From contig NW_004450464.1 in assembly GCF_000321225.1 (NCBI RefSeq), forward strand, positions 3,693,281 through 3,757,280: a DNA stretch of 64,000 nucleotides, read 5' to 3'. The notes under the pieces were generated by a model that ran no database searches, had not been told where the DNA came from, and worked only from the letters and a program-made list of their open reading frames with translations. The first letter of the stretch is position 1; each line of letters starts with the position of its first letter. The translations under genes were made by a program, and so were the position numbers. Source of the stretch: Odobenus rosmarus divergens. Taxonomy: Eukaryota > Chordata > Mammalia > Carnivora > Odobenidae. Positions 21,203 through 33,819 of this stretch are shown here, piece by piece.

Positions 21203-24200
21203 ATTCACAATTTAAAGTTTCAGAAGCAGAGGCACCTATCTGATATTGCCATAGAATGAAAAGGGAAAGATATTCAAAACCATGATGAGCAAATGCAGGT
21301 GGCAGAATTGCCTGGTCAAGAAGTATATTACTTGGGCAAATTAGGACAAAGGGAAAAAAATCAGAGGTAAGGGTTGCTGCTTTTTTTTTTTTTTTTGCCA
21401 CCAATTGTCTCATGGGTGTAAATTTATCATTAATGTGGTGTAGCAGGCTCTTTGGATGCTATAATTTCTCATCTGTTTCCTGCTGCAAAACCCATCGGCT
21501 ATGCCTGCATCCAGGTCTACATCCCAGCTATGAAACATTAATCTCAGGCACACATTCTTCCATCGCTGGCCTGGCAGAGCCATGCTGTCTAGTTAGTTCC
21601 CCAGCAGGCTCCTGGCTCCACTCCTGATGCTCTCCTGGCGCCACTAACAACTGTGGAACTCTTGTCATTCTGGAGATGGGATTGCTGAGATGCCCCTTGG
21701 GTGGGCCTCAATGTCCTGTACTTATTCCTGCTCACTTCCCTGAGCCTGGGAAGGATTTGTCACCCGGGTGTCTGGTAATCAAAGCTCTCTTGAGACTTTG
21801 TTATATTAAACCTTGGACTTGAAACAGCGCTGTCTATCATGTTATGTTTTGTGAATGTACCCTTCATATGTTCTTTGCAGAGCCACGTGTACTCACTGCT
21901 AAATGGTTTATTAATTACAGTGCTTAATACTAAGATGGTTCTGCAATTAGGTCATGCATAAATGCCCAACTTCTTGGTTCTGGTTTGTCTGTTGTTCTTA
22001 GGCTGATGCTCCTATTTGTTGTATTGTGAATAAAAAATAAAAAGGGATTTTATCATGTGACTCCTGCTGGTTAAACCTCAGCTAAATTAGTAGGAAAGTA
22101 TGCATGTCCGATAACTGAGATTTCAGTGCTGAAATGGAGGAGAAAACAAGACGCAATGTGAGTGGTGGGAAATGATCTCTCTCTCCCTGCTCCTCACCAC
22201 CAAGAAGCAAACAAACAAACAAAAATGAAAACAAAAACCTCCTGATAACATATGTTGTCTTTGGTATTAATCATAGGGATAGCTTATGTGTTTATAAAAT
22301 GAATGGTTGAATTTAAAGAGATCAGAATGTGTGGATTTCTTTTTCCCCATAACACATCACAAAGCCAAGTCTAAGAGCCATAAACGATAGGGCAAGGAAG
22401 TATAAATGGACAGGGACGCGAGGAGAAAAGCAATTAAATTTGATAGAAATGGGGCTCAAGTATGTGACATGCTCTCTACTGATGCTGAGACTACCACTTC
22501 CAGTGAAAAACAATTAGGGTTTTTCAGGGACAGTGGCTGAGAAAAGGGCACCCAGAATAAGAAGGGAAAAAAAAAAACTAACAAAATGAGTTTTTCCAAG
22601 AGAAAACTTTGATCACGTTTAGGCTGGTGTCAGGAATGACGAGAGGTCCACAAGCCCAAGGGAATTCAGCAAATCTTTCTGCCTAAGCTGGAGAAATTCT
22701 ACTTTATTCTGTGAATCTACAGAGGCCTGTAGACAGTATATGTATGAAATAATACATTATATCTGCACACAGTGTATATACAACATATAATCTCTTCAAC
22801 ACTTACAGAAAATTGCTTTCTGATGCTTGTAAATGAGAGGGGTTACAAGAGATAAGGGTGGTCTGTGTTCCCAAGGCAGCCACTGGGAAAAGAAGGACAT
22901 TATTTAAAATGATTGTAAGTGACTATCTTCCTAAATTGTATGTTGTGCTCTATTCTCCAGTTGATTCTCCCCAACTTAGGTAGCAAAAGGCAACACCAAC
23001 ACACACAACTTCTCTGTAATGATACTGCATTTATCTCAATTTTTTTTATTTAATAAGAAAGGATTTTCATGAATAGAAACAAAACTACCATGATGCCAAA
23101 ATAGTACTCTGTGCACCCATGTATTGGAAAAATAACAGAATAAAGAAGGCTTTTTGCTTTTTAAGCATGGAGAAATGTTTGGGAGCTGCCCTATTCCCAA
23201 GATGAATCTGTGCTCTTGGTAGGAACTGCTGACTGGGTGTATTTGAGATCATAGAAAACTTCTCTTATGCATCTAGAGTCATGGGAGTCTTATTACATCC
23301 TGTTAGTCATTTTCACCATCCAAACTTCACTACAAAAGAAACCAAGATTATCTCTGGACTTGCAATGATAGCAAAAGGATATCTTCCTCTTTATGTACTG
23401 TATTTGATCAACATGTGTCATTAATCTCCCCTTCCTGCTTGGTGGCAGTAAGTGATGGAACACTTTATCAGTTCTTTCTTCAATTAGATTGATGTATGTG
23501 CATTCCTTGAATTTTAAAGGTCATTAATTTTCACATTAGTCTCTTTGGTTGGGAGCACACAGATTGATATATTGATGATTTAGTCTTTCATTGATTCTAT
23601 ATCATCTTTAGCACCGGGAGTCACAAGTGGTGCTTCCTTCTCAACCATGACACAGTGAGTGAAAACATATTGATATTTGCAGAGAAATAAGGAACCTAGG
23701 TTTTGTCTCTTCTATAGCATTTTAATGTCCCTGGATGAAAATAATTATAAAGTGTATTTAGTCGTATACTACAACTGTGTCATTGGCTTGTGTCGACCTT
23801 TCTCCCAGAGCTGTGGGTAATATCTATAACCTCTAACAACTTCAGCCCAGTGACCTTCCATTTGCATTGATGCTCCAAAGTTAAGGACTTCCTGAAGTTA
23901 TTTCAAAATATTTCTATTAAAAGAAATAAGTTTCCCTGGTCACCTGAATTGAGATTTATTGCCCACCCATTTGATGGATCACCCATGTTGAATTATTCAG
24001 TGTGGGTCAAAGCAATGATGAACTTTGTACAGATGTGATATTCCAAAGATAACCCAGCATTTTATTTCATCTCCTTCCACAGAATAGACCGCACACACCG
24101 TGTTTGTGCCACAAACACACCTACTGTAATGGCAATAATGAAATAATAAAAGTTTGATCACCAGAAGCAGTGGATTGATGTCCTTGACCACTTGAGAATG

Positions 24201-24405
24201 ATTGGACATGACTGACACATAGGCTGAGGGAAAAATCCTGTCACAGTAAGCCAACAAACATTTTATTGAGGAAAAAGTGCAGCTCAAATCTTAAAAAAAA
24301 ATCTCTTCTGGTGAAGAAGGTACAAAATCCTTGGCCCAAGTTGTAGAATGAAGTAGAATGTAGTCAGATGTGTAATACAGTACACGCTGATCCCAAACAC
24401 AGCTC
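21203..24405. other. Intronic sequence, nothing recognised
   Basis: About 3.2 kb, apparently single copy, with short A/T runs (21382-21397, 22568-22577). ORFs of 63-96 codons are unsupported. This is the largest repeat-poor stretch in the left half. Confidence 0.5.
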
Positions 24406-24409
24406 ATCA

Positions 24410-24530
24410 GTCATTTTCAGTGTGACATGAAGTCATTTGAACCTCTCTGGACCTCAGTCTTCTGGTCTGTAGCAGGAAGTTACACTACATCATCTTCAAA
24501 GTTCCTTGTGCTCTAAATGTTTATATGTAA
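24410..24530 (+). repeat. Possible MIR SINE fragment
   Basis: 'gaagtcatttgaacctctct' and 'ggacctcagtcttctggtct' resemble the MIR core; the remainder is too diverged to align by eye. Confidence 0.5.
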
Positions 24531-24850
24531 ATATTAGAAAATTATACAGAAGATTCAGAAAGCAATTGAAACAAAATGTTAACAAAAGACTTAACATAAA
24601 TGTTAATCAGCCTCTGAGGAACACAACTGAAGAGTTGCTCGTCATTTGAAAATCCAGTGGTATGCAGAGCAGGGTAGTAAATGTCACCGATTCAAGTCAG
24701 GAATTATGTTATTAAGTAGTTGTTGTAAGTCTAGCCATGTCCCAGCTAGGAAATAGGGAATCAATTGGGTCCATTTTAGTGTAAAACTAAGGTTCCGTGG
24801 GCACGTACAATGTACCAGGGAGAAAGGTCTTATAATCAAAGAACATTATA

Positions 24851-25083
24851 GGGGTCCCTGGGTGGCTCAGTTGGTTAAGCATCTGACTCTTGATTTCAGC
24901 TCAGGTCATGATCTCAGGGTCATGAGATCAAGCCCCACGTGGGGCTCCACGCTGGGCATGGAGCCTGCTTGGGATTCTCTCTTTCCTCTCCCTCCACCCT
25001 GCCACCAGCCCCCCGCCTCTCACACTCCCTCTCAAAAAAAAATAATAATAATAATAAATAGAATAGAATAAAATTATAAAAAA
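24851..25083 (+). mobile_element. Carnivore SINE (SINEC type)
   Basis: Begins 'ggggtccctgggtggctcag', then 'ggtcatgatctcagggtcat', a CT-rich body and an A-rich (aat)n tail. A perfect 13-base target-site duplication 'aaagaacattata' lies at 24838-24850 and 25084-25096. Confidence 0.95.
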
Positions 25084-25096
25084 AAAGAACATTATA

Positions 25097-25769
25097 ATAA
25101 TAGAGCTTGTTTCTGTACTCAGACCAGGACATGCAGATTCCTCTGCATTGTTGTTATTATTTTAACTTTTGGGTCATCAAAAATATTGGTCCCTTCTATC
25201 ATACACTTAAGCTTGTAAGCCATCTCAAATCCCATTTGGAAGCAAAATACAATTCCAACATAAATAAAATCCCATATATAATCAAGTCCCAAACGTACCG
25301 CTCTAGAAATACAGGGTGAGAGCAGAGACGAGAAGCATGTGTGGGGGAATTAGAAGAATGTTTTGGCAACTGGTGCTTCTTGAAATGCCTTCCCCAGTTT
25401 CAGCAGCCCTTCATGGTGACCTCTTTTCTCTCTAAATTATCTCCTCTTTTCTCCTTTCTTTTCTTATCGGAGGGGCTCGATGCTTAGGCCCCTGCTCTTT
25501 CCCTTCTCCAGCCACCTCCTCTGAGAACTCATCAATCCTCATAATTTCTGCAGTCTCTGCCAGTCCAAGCAAGGGCAGCAGTGGATCAGAGAGGTCAGGA
25601 GGTGTCAGGACAAAAGTCTCATTAACGGGGAGGGATCTGCAGACTCTACAGAGCTTGGCAGAAAGCCAGTCAAGTGAGACTTGAGCATCAGTCTGTACTG
25701 GAAAGAAGAAATGAATGTCCCCAATCAGGGGGGCCAGCTGGTCAAAGCAGGGGAAGAAAGCGTTTGCCC
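25097..25769. other. Intronic sequence, nothing recognised
   Basis: A CT-rich section at 25420-25530. No gene or nameable repeat. Confidence 0.45.
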
Positions 25770-25918
25770 CTCAAGCTACGCTTCTCAAAGAGCAGACCAG
25801 CAGCATTGACATCACTAGGGAATTTGGTAGAAATACAGAATCTCAGGCCCTACCCTAAACCTTCTGGATCAGAACCTGCAAGTGATTAGTAAGTGCACAT
25901 GAAAGTTTGAGAAGCACT
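25770..25918 (-). mobile_element. MER5A-type hAT DNA transposon remnant
   Basis: The interior reads 'gaatttggtagaaatacaga', 'atctcaggccctaccctaaa' and 'gatcagaacctgcaagtgat', and the end 'gtttgagaagcact' carries the terminal inverted-repeat theme of MER5A in reverse orientation. It is a non-autonomous element without transposase. Confidence 0.8.
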
Positions 25919-27645
25919 GGCCAAAACCAAAATGAAACAAAAAGAAAAAAAGCCAGTAAAGATAGAAAGGAGGAGATTGGCAGCAATCAGAGTCTACCTG
26001 TGGTATTACATATGATTTTTGGATATCACATAGAAAACGTGAAGTTTCCTTCCAACCTTCATGACAGTTAGCAAACATAGCCAAGAAGGAGCAAATATTG
26101 TGGAGGTGGGCCACATCAGAGAAGCTTTATTTCCTTTACTAAGCCAAGGGAGTCTAGCTGGGGCAGAAGATCCTCGTCTTGGCGCAGCATGCCTTTGATT
26201 CTGAAAAGCGGGCCAAGCTCAGACTACGGGGGACCTTGAAAGCCCACTAAAGAGTTTCAGTGTTGTTCCTGGATGCATAGATTTATTGATTAAGGAGGAA
26301 TCTAGTAAAATCAATGAGTTAGGAAGAAGCGGGAAAAGACCAAGAAGCCACCAGAAGCAGGAAAAGACCAAACAAGGAGACGAGGCAGGGCAGGTGTGTT
26401 TATGTTTTGCTCTGTACCTTTGTCAGTGTCATTCCCGACGTGCAGAGAGGCCCGTCTACTCCTTTCCTCCCCAGAACATTGATTACCAAATCCTCTTGCC
26501 CCCAGTATTCTATAGGTTTTAACCCCAAAGGTCTTAAAATAGAGACTCATGGATGGGGGAGAGGGTTGCCATGCAGACCTAATACCCATCTCCTCCTTAA
26601 ATCCTTCCAGTGACAGAAATCTTGATGACTCACCAAGGCATCCATTACAGGTCAGGGGAGCTGTAATTGTTTAAAAAGTTCTTCCTTGTATTGAGCTGAA
26701 TTTCTTTTTTCCTTTGTGCCAATCACATACTAAAAAGCACTAGGATAGCACAGCTATCTGCCTTTCATCTGTTTCTGTTTCACAGATTCTGTTGAGTCTG
26801 CAAGTTCAAAGTGTTTTAGGCTTTCTTTACTGATCTGAAAGAACTCAAGCATTCTCCTCATGAAAAGAGCTCATTTAAACAGTTCCTTTTGACATACAGC
26901 TACTCGGAGAGCTCAGGTAGATCCTTAGCTGGTTGTGTTTTCTTTTTAGTTCAGATGTAGTTAGATTAGTTTATGATTTCACAGCTCCAGTATCACCCTG
27001 GAATACAGAGAGTTTGGAGCAAGAATATCAGGGGTAGGCAGCCTGAATGACAAAAACCAACACATAATGTAGGAGATCAGATACATGCAAAGGGCACTTA
27101 CGAGACAAAGTGTTTCTGGGCGGAAAGCGCACAGAACAAGGTGCTGACTATGCCCTGGTCGATGTTATTTACATTTGCAAAGAGCAGTACATCTGTCAAT
27201 CCAGGTAGGCTTGCCTAGCTAGGGATCTGAGATAAAACAAGAGTCTCGGGGGTACCTGTTAATTTAGCAGTGATTGTCCATGCTCTGTTTAGGGACAAAG
27301 GCACCTTGATCAAAGACGCGCCCTGTCTGGTCCCAATGTCAGCTGTCTTTTAGAAATAATTAGAGCCTGATGCACACCAATGTTCTATCAGACAACCAGC
27401 TCTTCCCCTTTAATTCCCTCAACACCAAAAACCCTGTGTTGTAGACCAGTCTCCTGATCTGCAATCTCAGGACCAGACAGACCCTGGAACAGAGTAACTT
27501 GACCAAGACAAGGTCGGGTGGGAGGCCAGCCAACTGGTTTCTCCCTGTGAACATCAGCCTCTGTCTACCTCTGACAGAGCTCTGACATCCCGTCTTCAGT
27601 TTCCAAATCGCAAAGGAAGTCACCAGAACCCAGGCTAATCAGCGC
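25919..27645. other. Intronic sequence, nothing recognised
   Basis: Apparently unique. The four overlapping ORFs at 26286-26613 on both strands (68-92 codons) cannot all be real and none resembles a known protein. Confidence 0.45.
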
Positions 27646-27649
27646 CCAC

Positions 27650-27800
27650 TGTTGCATGCTTGCAATGTGGCAGAAACAGTGCAAAGACGTGCTGCACATA
27701 CTATTATCCCCCATTTTCCAATTTGAGAAACTAAGGCAATGACAAGATAAGAAAACCTAACTGGAGACACAACGAAGAGTTGGGGAGTGTGACTTCAGCC
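27650..27800 (-). repeat. MIR SINE remnant, antisense
   Basis: 'tactattatcccccattttc' followed by 'gagaaactaaggcaatgac' fits the MIR reverse complement. Confidence 0.7.
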
Positions 27801-28130
27801 CATCTGGACATGTAAGCACAACGCTACACCCCTTCCTTAGCGTTAAATACAAACATGAGGAAAAAAATAAATATTGTGTAAGGCAGAGAATCCTCTCAAG
27901 TTATTACAAAGAGTGCAAAAGTTAATGCTTTCAGAACTGTAGAGTGCACGTGATAGCAAAACACTAAAAGATTAAAAAATTTACTCACCAAAGTTAACTT
28001 AGGAGATCCTATCCAAAATCTCGATTTGGTTTTAAAATATTTTGTTGGCAGTTAAGTGTATAATTATATTTGGTAGCTATTCATTTTCTAGCACATGTCT
28101 TTACCCACAACAAGAAATGGTTGCTGCAGG

Positions 28131-28341
28131 TAGCCTGGGTGGCTCAGTCATTGAGCGTCTGTCTTTGGCTCAGGTCATGATCCCAGGGTCCTGGGATCGA
28201 GCCCCACATCAGGCTCCCTGCTCAGTGGGAAGCCTGCTTCTCCCTCTCCCACTTCCCCTGCTTGTGTTCCTGTTCTTGCTATCTCTCTTTCTGTCAAATA
28301 AATAAGTAAAATCTTTTTTAAAAATTATTAAAAAAAAAAAA
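28131..28341 (+). mobile_element. Carnivore SINE with a perfect 19-base duplication
   Basis: Starts 'tagcctgggtggctcagtca', retains 'gggatcgagcccc' and a CT-rich body, and ends in (aaat)n and poly-A. The 19-base target-site duplication 'aagaaatggttgctgcagg' is identical at 28112-28130 and 28342-28360, implying a relatively recent insertion. Confidence 0.97.
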
Positions 28342-28360
28342 AAGAAATGGTTGCTGCAGG

Positions 28361-29151
28361 TGAGGGCCCCCCACCCCCCAGAGGACTGATGGCATTTATC
28401 TGACCACCAAACAACCCACTGGTGTAGACGAACATTTGGTTGGCATCAGACATGATTAGAACTTATTTCTTGGGTTTTATTAAATAATATGCTTTTTTGG
28501 TACAGCAACTGTTTCACCTTTCAGGTGAAATAAAATGAAGTGGCAGATAAGAATTCAAAACTGAATTGCCAAGTGCTACTTTTATTAATATAATCCACAC
28601 CAAGAGGAGACTTTATTAGGATTTTGGTAATTAAGAAGTACATCAGTAATTGCAGATTTAAATATGATCTCAACTTTTCTATCCATAGCATGGAAGTATC
28701 TTCATTAAGTAAACATTTACAGACTGCCTGCCTGGTGCCAAAGACTATGGAAAGGACTAGGGACACAGTGTTGAACCAGAGCATGTCATTTAGGATGCCT
28801 TTCAGTTGCAGTAATAAATCCATCGGAATAAACAAGAATGACGATAGGGTAATATCAAGATTGATTATTTCAGAGGAACCAGGATGTCAGAAAAGACTTG
28901 GGCCTTTCCCATCTTTCTGCCCTGGTGTCCTTTCCTGGTTGAAAAATGTTCATTGCTACTCCAGGCATCACATCCAGACATTAACAAGGGCCAGAATGGA
29001 AACCTTGCCCATAAAACCCCTAGCCGACTTCCCCTGGTGTCTCATTGGCCAGAAATGGGTCACAAGACAATCTCAAAACCAATAACCAGCAAAAGGAATG
29101 GATTTCCAGGATAGGCTCAGACTAATCAGAATTCATCAGAGCTGAGATGGA
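28361..29151. other. Intronic sequence with an unsupported 153-codon ORF
   Basis: The ORF at 28624-29085 (+) shows no domain or signal. Around 28700-28810 ('tttacagactgcctgcctgg', 'aaggactagggacacagtg') and 29035-29110 ('cattggccagaaatgggtca') the wording recalls ancient interspersed repeats, so the frame is probably chance in repeat-derived DNA. Confidence 0.4.
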
Positions 29152-29688
29152 TTTGATTACTGGAACAAATAAGCATTCTGTTAAGAAGAAAGTTGTGGTC
29201 GGGTGCCTGGGTGGCTCAGATGGTTAAGCATCTGCCTTTGGCTCAGGTCATGATCCCAGGGTCCTGGGATCGAGTCCTGCATCGGGCTCCCTGCTCCTTG
29301 GGAGCCTGCTTCTCCCTCTGCCTCTCTCTCTCTCTGTCTCTCATGAATAAATAAATAAAAAAAAAGAAGAAGTTGTGGGAGATGGCAATTGGGTTGGCTA
29401 GTAGTCTTCAAGGTGATATACATGCTCAGGATCTGCAAATAGAAATTCTAGGTTTGGCTACTTACATATTGGCTCCATTTGCTCCATCTGCTTTAGCGCT
29501 TAAAAAAAAAAACCCTTTAATTGTACTTTTTAAAAAAAGTTAACATTTCAGTCATTTTAAGTGTCCAGAATTCAGTGCCATTAGATACATTAACAATGCT
29601 GTATGACCACTATCACTATCTATTTCCAGAACTTTTTCATCGGCCCAAACAGAAACTGTGCCCATCATGTAATAACTCCCCACTTTTC
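29152..29688 (+). repeat. Local duplication, copy 1 (interrupted by a SINE)
   Basis: Outside the SINE at 29199-29363, this segment is nearly identical to 30986-31349 in direct orientation. I count seven substitutions and a few small indels, mostly in homopolymers, over ~355 bases. Its right part is the beginning of an antisense L1 that continues past the duplication to ~30010, so copy 1 appears to be the source. Confidence 0.9.
29199..29363 (+). mobile_element. Carnivore SINE inserted in one copy of the duplication
   Basis: Starts 'tcgggtgcctgggtggctca', contains 'gggatcgagtcc', a short (tc)n body, (aaat)n and poly-A. The flanks 'aagaagaaagttgtgg' (29183-29198) and 'aagaagaagttgtgg' (about 29364-29378) are the target-site duplication. 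The SINE-free copy at 31018-31034 shows the pre-insertion site with a single 'aagaagaaagttgtgg'. Confidence 0.96.
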
Positions 29689-30010
29689 CCAGCCTCTGGT
29701 AACCTCCAATCTATTTGCTATGAATTTGCCTATTCTAAATACCTCATCTAAGTGGACATATACAGTATTTGTCCTTTTGTGTCTGGCTTATTTAACAGAG
29801 CATGATGTTTTCAAGGTTTATTCATATTGTAGCATGGATAAGAATTTCATTCCTTTTGTAGCTGAATAATATTACATCGTGTGAATATACCACATTCTGT
29901 TTATCCATTCATCTGTCGATGGACACGGATTATTTCACCTTTTGGTTATTGTGAATAATGCAGCTATATACATGGGTATACAAGTATCTAGTTGAGTCCC
30001 GTTTCTGGAA
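29515..30010 (-). mobile_element. Old L1 (L1M-type) 3' region, antisense
   Basis: Landmarks in order: 'cattttaagtgtccagaatt', 'agaactttttcatcggccca', 'tatttgtccttttgtgtctg', 'gctgaataatattacatcg' and 'ggttattgtgaataatgcag'. These are the reverse complement of a common L1M 3' region. No intact coding sequence remains. Confidence 0.85.
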
Positions 30011-30985
30011 GTTCACTGAACCGCACTGACAAAGTGGACATTAACAACTTATTACATATGTTGTATGAAATTATGTAACATCTATAAAGGACTGATAGGT
30101 ACTCCAGGAGTAGCATCTACTGCTACCATCTTTACTGTTGTTTTATTTGTTGATTTTGGAACGCAGAAGCAGAGTGCAAGGGAGGGGTGGCTAGCTTAGC
30201 CTGCGGATTCAGAAATATTTGAGCTGTGTTTTGAAAATCAATTAAGGAGAGGCATCATAGGACCCTCTAGAGGAAGTGCCATGAAGGCAAATGTTTTACT
30301 AAAGAGGAGGAATAAGATCAGATCCAAAAGATCTGAGTTTTCTATCCTTCAGTTATCACAGTGGAGATTGGGTTGAAGGGAAGAAAAGCTAAACATAGAG
30401 AAACTAATTGGAGGGTTATGATTATTGTTCAGACACCATATGATTCAGGCTGGAACCAAAATAGTGGCTGAACAGGGATAATATTGGAAACCAACACCTG
30501 GGTGATAGATTGGATGTGAAAATAAGGAAAAGGAAAGAATAGTTAATGGTTGGAACTGTAGAGTATGGTACCATTCTATGAGAAAGAGGATGCCTGTTGG
30601 AAGAACAAGTTTAGCAGGATGAGCAGATGGTAAATGCTCATTTGAATAGGACACGTTTAAGGGATATGAGATCTGGGAGGAAGGGCGCACTGGTTAGGTA
30701 GTTATGAGTAAGGATTTGGAATTTACAAGGAGGTCAGGAGGTACAGAAATAAGGAAATCATTAGGCAAGAGGGAAATGGAGTTACGGGTGTGGATGAAAT
30801 TAATGAGAAGGTATATACAGAGGGTTCCGGCCTAAACCCTGGGGGAACTCCTATTTAGGAGATGAGCACGCTAGCAATTAATAAACAAACAAACAGTAGG
30901 AATGAGACAACTAGCAAGACAGGAGAGAAAACAGAGAAGTATAGCCCCAGGCAGGAAGCATGCAAGAATTTGAATTTGATTTGAT
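30011..30985. other. Intronic sequence, possible ancient repeat
   Basis: 'gaggaataagatcagatcca', 'acagtggagattgggttgaa' and 'aaccctgggggaactcc' recall the same unassigned ancient mammalian repeat seen at 12901-13480 and 44090-44780. No gene. Confidence 0.35.
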
Positions 30986-31349
30986 TTTGATTACTGGAAC
31001 AAATAAGCATTCTGTTAAGAAGAAAGTTGTGGGAGATGGCGATTGGGTGGGCTAGTAGTCTTCAAGGTGATATACATGCTCAGGATCTGCAAATAGAAAA
31101 TTCTAGGTTTGGCTACTTACTTATTGGCTCCATTTGCTCCATTTGCTTTAGCGCTTAAAAAAAAAAAAAAACCCCTTTAATTGTACTTTTTAAAAAAAGT
31201 TAACATTTCAGTCATTTTAAGTGTCCAAAATTCAGTGCCATTAGATACATTAACAATGCTGTATGACCACTATCACTCTCTATTTCCAGAACTTTTTCAT
31301 CGGCCCAAACAGAAACTGTGCGCATCATGTAATAACTCCCCCACTTTTC
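30986..31349 (+). repeat. Local duplication, copy 2 (SINE-free)
   Basis: Direct copy of 29152-29688 about 1.83 kb downstream, lacking the SINE. It includes the first ~150 bases of the antisense L1 and then stops abruptly at 31349, where unrelated sequence starts. The left edge sits in a small 'atttgat' repeat (30972-30990), suggesting microhomology at the join. There is no terminal poly-A or target-site duplication, so it is not a retrocopy. Confidence 0.9.
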
Positions 31350-31895
31350 ATAGGCAAGTCAGCCACAGTGCTGGACAATCAGGGTAGCAGAGAGGGCAAG
31401 GATCTGGCAATTAAGAGGTCATTGGTATCTTTGCGACAGCTATTTCTGACCAAAGCCAGACTAACGTGAATTGAGAAATTTTGAGAGGGGATGAAGGCAT
31501 GGATCTAGGCTATTCTTTTCCAGAATCTTGCCTGAAAATAGGGCATAATGGCAGATTTTCAAGTTACTTTTAAATGGCAAATATGTGGACACGTTTAAAT
31601 GCTGAAGGGGAGAATAAAGGAACGATTTCCCCTGAAGAGGGAGAGGAAGTGGGATCCATAATCAGTGGAGATAAAGAAGTCTTGGAGGCATTTTGTAGCC
31701 TCTGTATTCTCTGAAATAGAGGGGGAATTCATCAGCTGGGATGTTTCAGCTCGGGGCTGGGCATATGGTATTTTCTCAACAGATATTTGTTCTATTTAAT
31801 TATTGGTGGAAGTATATGGGACTGGACTAGCAAAGAATGTTGAGAGGCCTGAGGCAAGAGTGAGTTTGACCAATTCCCAGGCATCAATGAGTAAG
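31350..31895. other. Intronic sequence, minor L2 scrap
   Basis: 'ctgggcatatggtattttct' and 'caacagatatttgttctatt' at 31755-31795 resemble an L2 3' end. Otherwise nothing. Confidence 0.4.
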
Positions 31896-32022
31896 GCAGT
31901 GGTTCTCACGGATGCTTGAATTCCAACTGCAAGGACCCGACTTAACCGGTTCAGCCTGGGCATGGGGAGTTTTCAAAGTCCCCAGGTAATTCTCATTGTA
32001 ATAATGGTTGGCAATCACTTGC
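31896..32022 (+). mobile_element. MER5A-type hAT DNA transposon remnant
   Basis: Starts 'cagtggttctcacggatgct' and has 'ccaggtaattctcattgtaa' near the end; both are MER5A hallmarks in sense orientation. Non-coding. Confidence 0.75.
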
Positions 32023-32324
32023 ATAGAGGTGAACTTGAAAGATGCTCAGAGGAAGGAAAAGCAGCTTTTTAATGAGCCAGCTGAGGTGGTCTTAGGAAGG
32101 AATTTTTGTCTATAATAATGTAAAATAAGATTTAATATCATTTTTTGTTTCCTCCCAAATATTAAATTATGTGTATGCAAGACAGAGAAAGCAAAAGGCA
32201 AGTACTTACAACGAGATTGAGGATAATAACAAAATATTTTCTAATCTACAAGCCCTCGGCAATTAAAATTGCCCAGCTCCCTGCCTGGCTATAGGGCCAT
32301 TGGAAGAACATACAAAAAGGAAAC

Positions 32325-32490
32325 AGAACTGTTTCATTGAGTGCCAGTTATGTGCCAAGCATTGGATTTGGCTCTTTCACGCCCCCTTTAACTTTCTCAG
32401 TATCCTGTGAGGTAGTTATTACCATTGCCATTTTACAGATTTCTAGACCAAGACTCAGAAAGTGGCCTCATATGTGAATGAGAGGAGAAG
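32325..32490 (-). repeat. MIR SINE, antisense
   Basis: 'gagtgccagttatgtgccaa', 'cagtatcctgtgaggtagtt' and 'attgccattttacagatttc' follow the MIR reverse complement closely. Confidence 0.85.
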
Positions 32491-33394
32491 CGGGGTCCTA
32501 GTGTTTCAGGAGACTTGGGGAAGAGTTGGGGAGCCCTCTTCTCTCCCCTTCAGTAGATAAAAGCCTGAGGAGGTAATCAAAGGATGGAAATATGGCTTCC
32601 ATTTGCAGATGTAAATATTTAAAATACCATACATTTATTTGACACCTGCCACACAATTCATCCTCCGTTGACTTTGACATTTCATTATTCTGAAATGACC
32701 TTTGCCCTCTAGCATAACACTAATCCATTAAAAGGAAAGAAAACAGAAATGGAAACTAAAAAGAGTTATGTGAAGATCACAGAGAAGGTTTTTTATACCC
32801 CTGTTCCTTCTGCTTTCGATCAATTTTTGTCTTCTATCCCAATAACGTGGTTAGCCAAGCCAGACAAAAAAAAAAAAAAAACAGAGAAATGGCTCTTCCC
32901 TCTCGTTTTTGCTACAATGTCAAAATAATAAATAGGTTAATCATATCAGTCGCATTGACTTGGGACATCTTAGACACATGGTGCCCTTTGGGAGGCAGAA
33001 GCACTGTTCCAGGGTTTTTATCGAAGAGTCCCTACTTTTTCCTTTTCCCTTTATTTGCGTGAACACTATAGTCTAAGAAGTATTGAACCTTGTCTGAGAA
33101 GAAGCTGCAAGGGAGCTCCGAAATCTACAGCCTGGCAGCAAGCTTTTAAAAATGCATCAGGCAATCCAGAGTAAGCTTTTATATTAATAGAAGAAACAGG
33201 TAGAAGATGAAGAGCCATGGCCACTGATTTTGACACTACCCGAGAACTGTGTCGTTGGTGTAGAGTGTATGTTTAACTGTCATTTGAAATTGAGTCTGTG
33301 GTTGCCACCACTTTTATTTCCCATGGCAACATGCCAGTGTCCCCAGGACCTCCATCAATAGTCACTGAGGTCTGGTGGGCAGGAGACCAGGCAG
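32491..33394. other. Intronic sequence, nothing recognised
   Basis: Poly-A at 32866-32881. No repeat or gene that I can name. Confidence 0.45.
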
Positions 33395-33470
33395 AGGCCT
33401 AGAGATAAGTCATTTATCTTCTACATACCTCGGTTCCAACATCTGCAAAAAAGAAAAGGATATAGATTCC
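33395..33470 (+). repeat. Possible MIR SINE fragment
   Basis: 'agataagtcatttatcttct' and 'cctcggttccaacatctgca' parallel the MIR core in sense orientation. Confidence 0.5.
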
Positions 33471-33819
33471 TCTCTCTCTACTCCCCTTTCCTTGTGATAG
33501 AGGACCTAACGTGTCCAACAAAACCAAGGTTTTTACTGCATTCTGTAGTTGGCTGGTTTATTTGATAGTGGGTTAAAAGTGAAGCAGGTGGATGGAGTTA
33601 GATTTCCACCACTAACATATTTGTTTGTTCAATCTCTGACATCTGTGCATAGCCCTATGCTAAGGAATAAATGAATGACGATATGCCATATACATCAGTT
33701 TATTCCTGACCGCTAACCAAGGTCCTGGATTTGGAAGTAGCCCTTCACCTTTTCCGCTGAAACTTGGTCTGTGCATTTGCCTTACACACAAACCTCCGGA
33801 GTCCCCTTATCCTTTCTTT

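Noticed and set aside
28624..29085. 153-codon + strand ORF
   Set aside because: Contains ancient-repeat-like segments, runs in intron without splice support and resembles no protein family.
29521..31387. Two ORFs with the same N-terminal peptide (29521 and 31181), as if a duplicated gene
   Set aside because: Both lie in the duplicated block, in antisense L1 DNA; the similarity reflects the DNA duplication, not a gene family.
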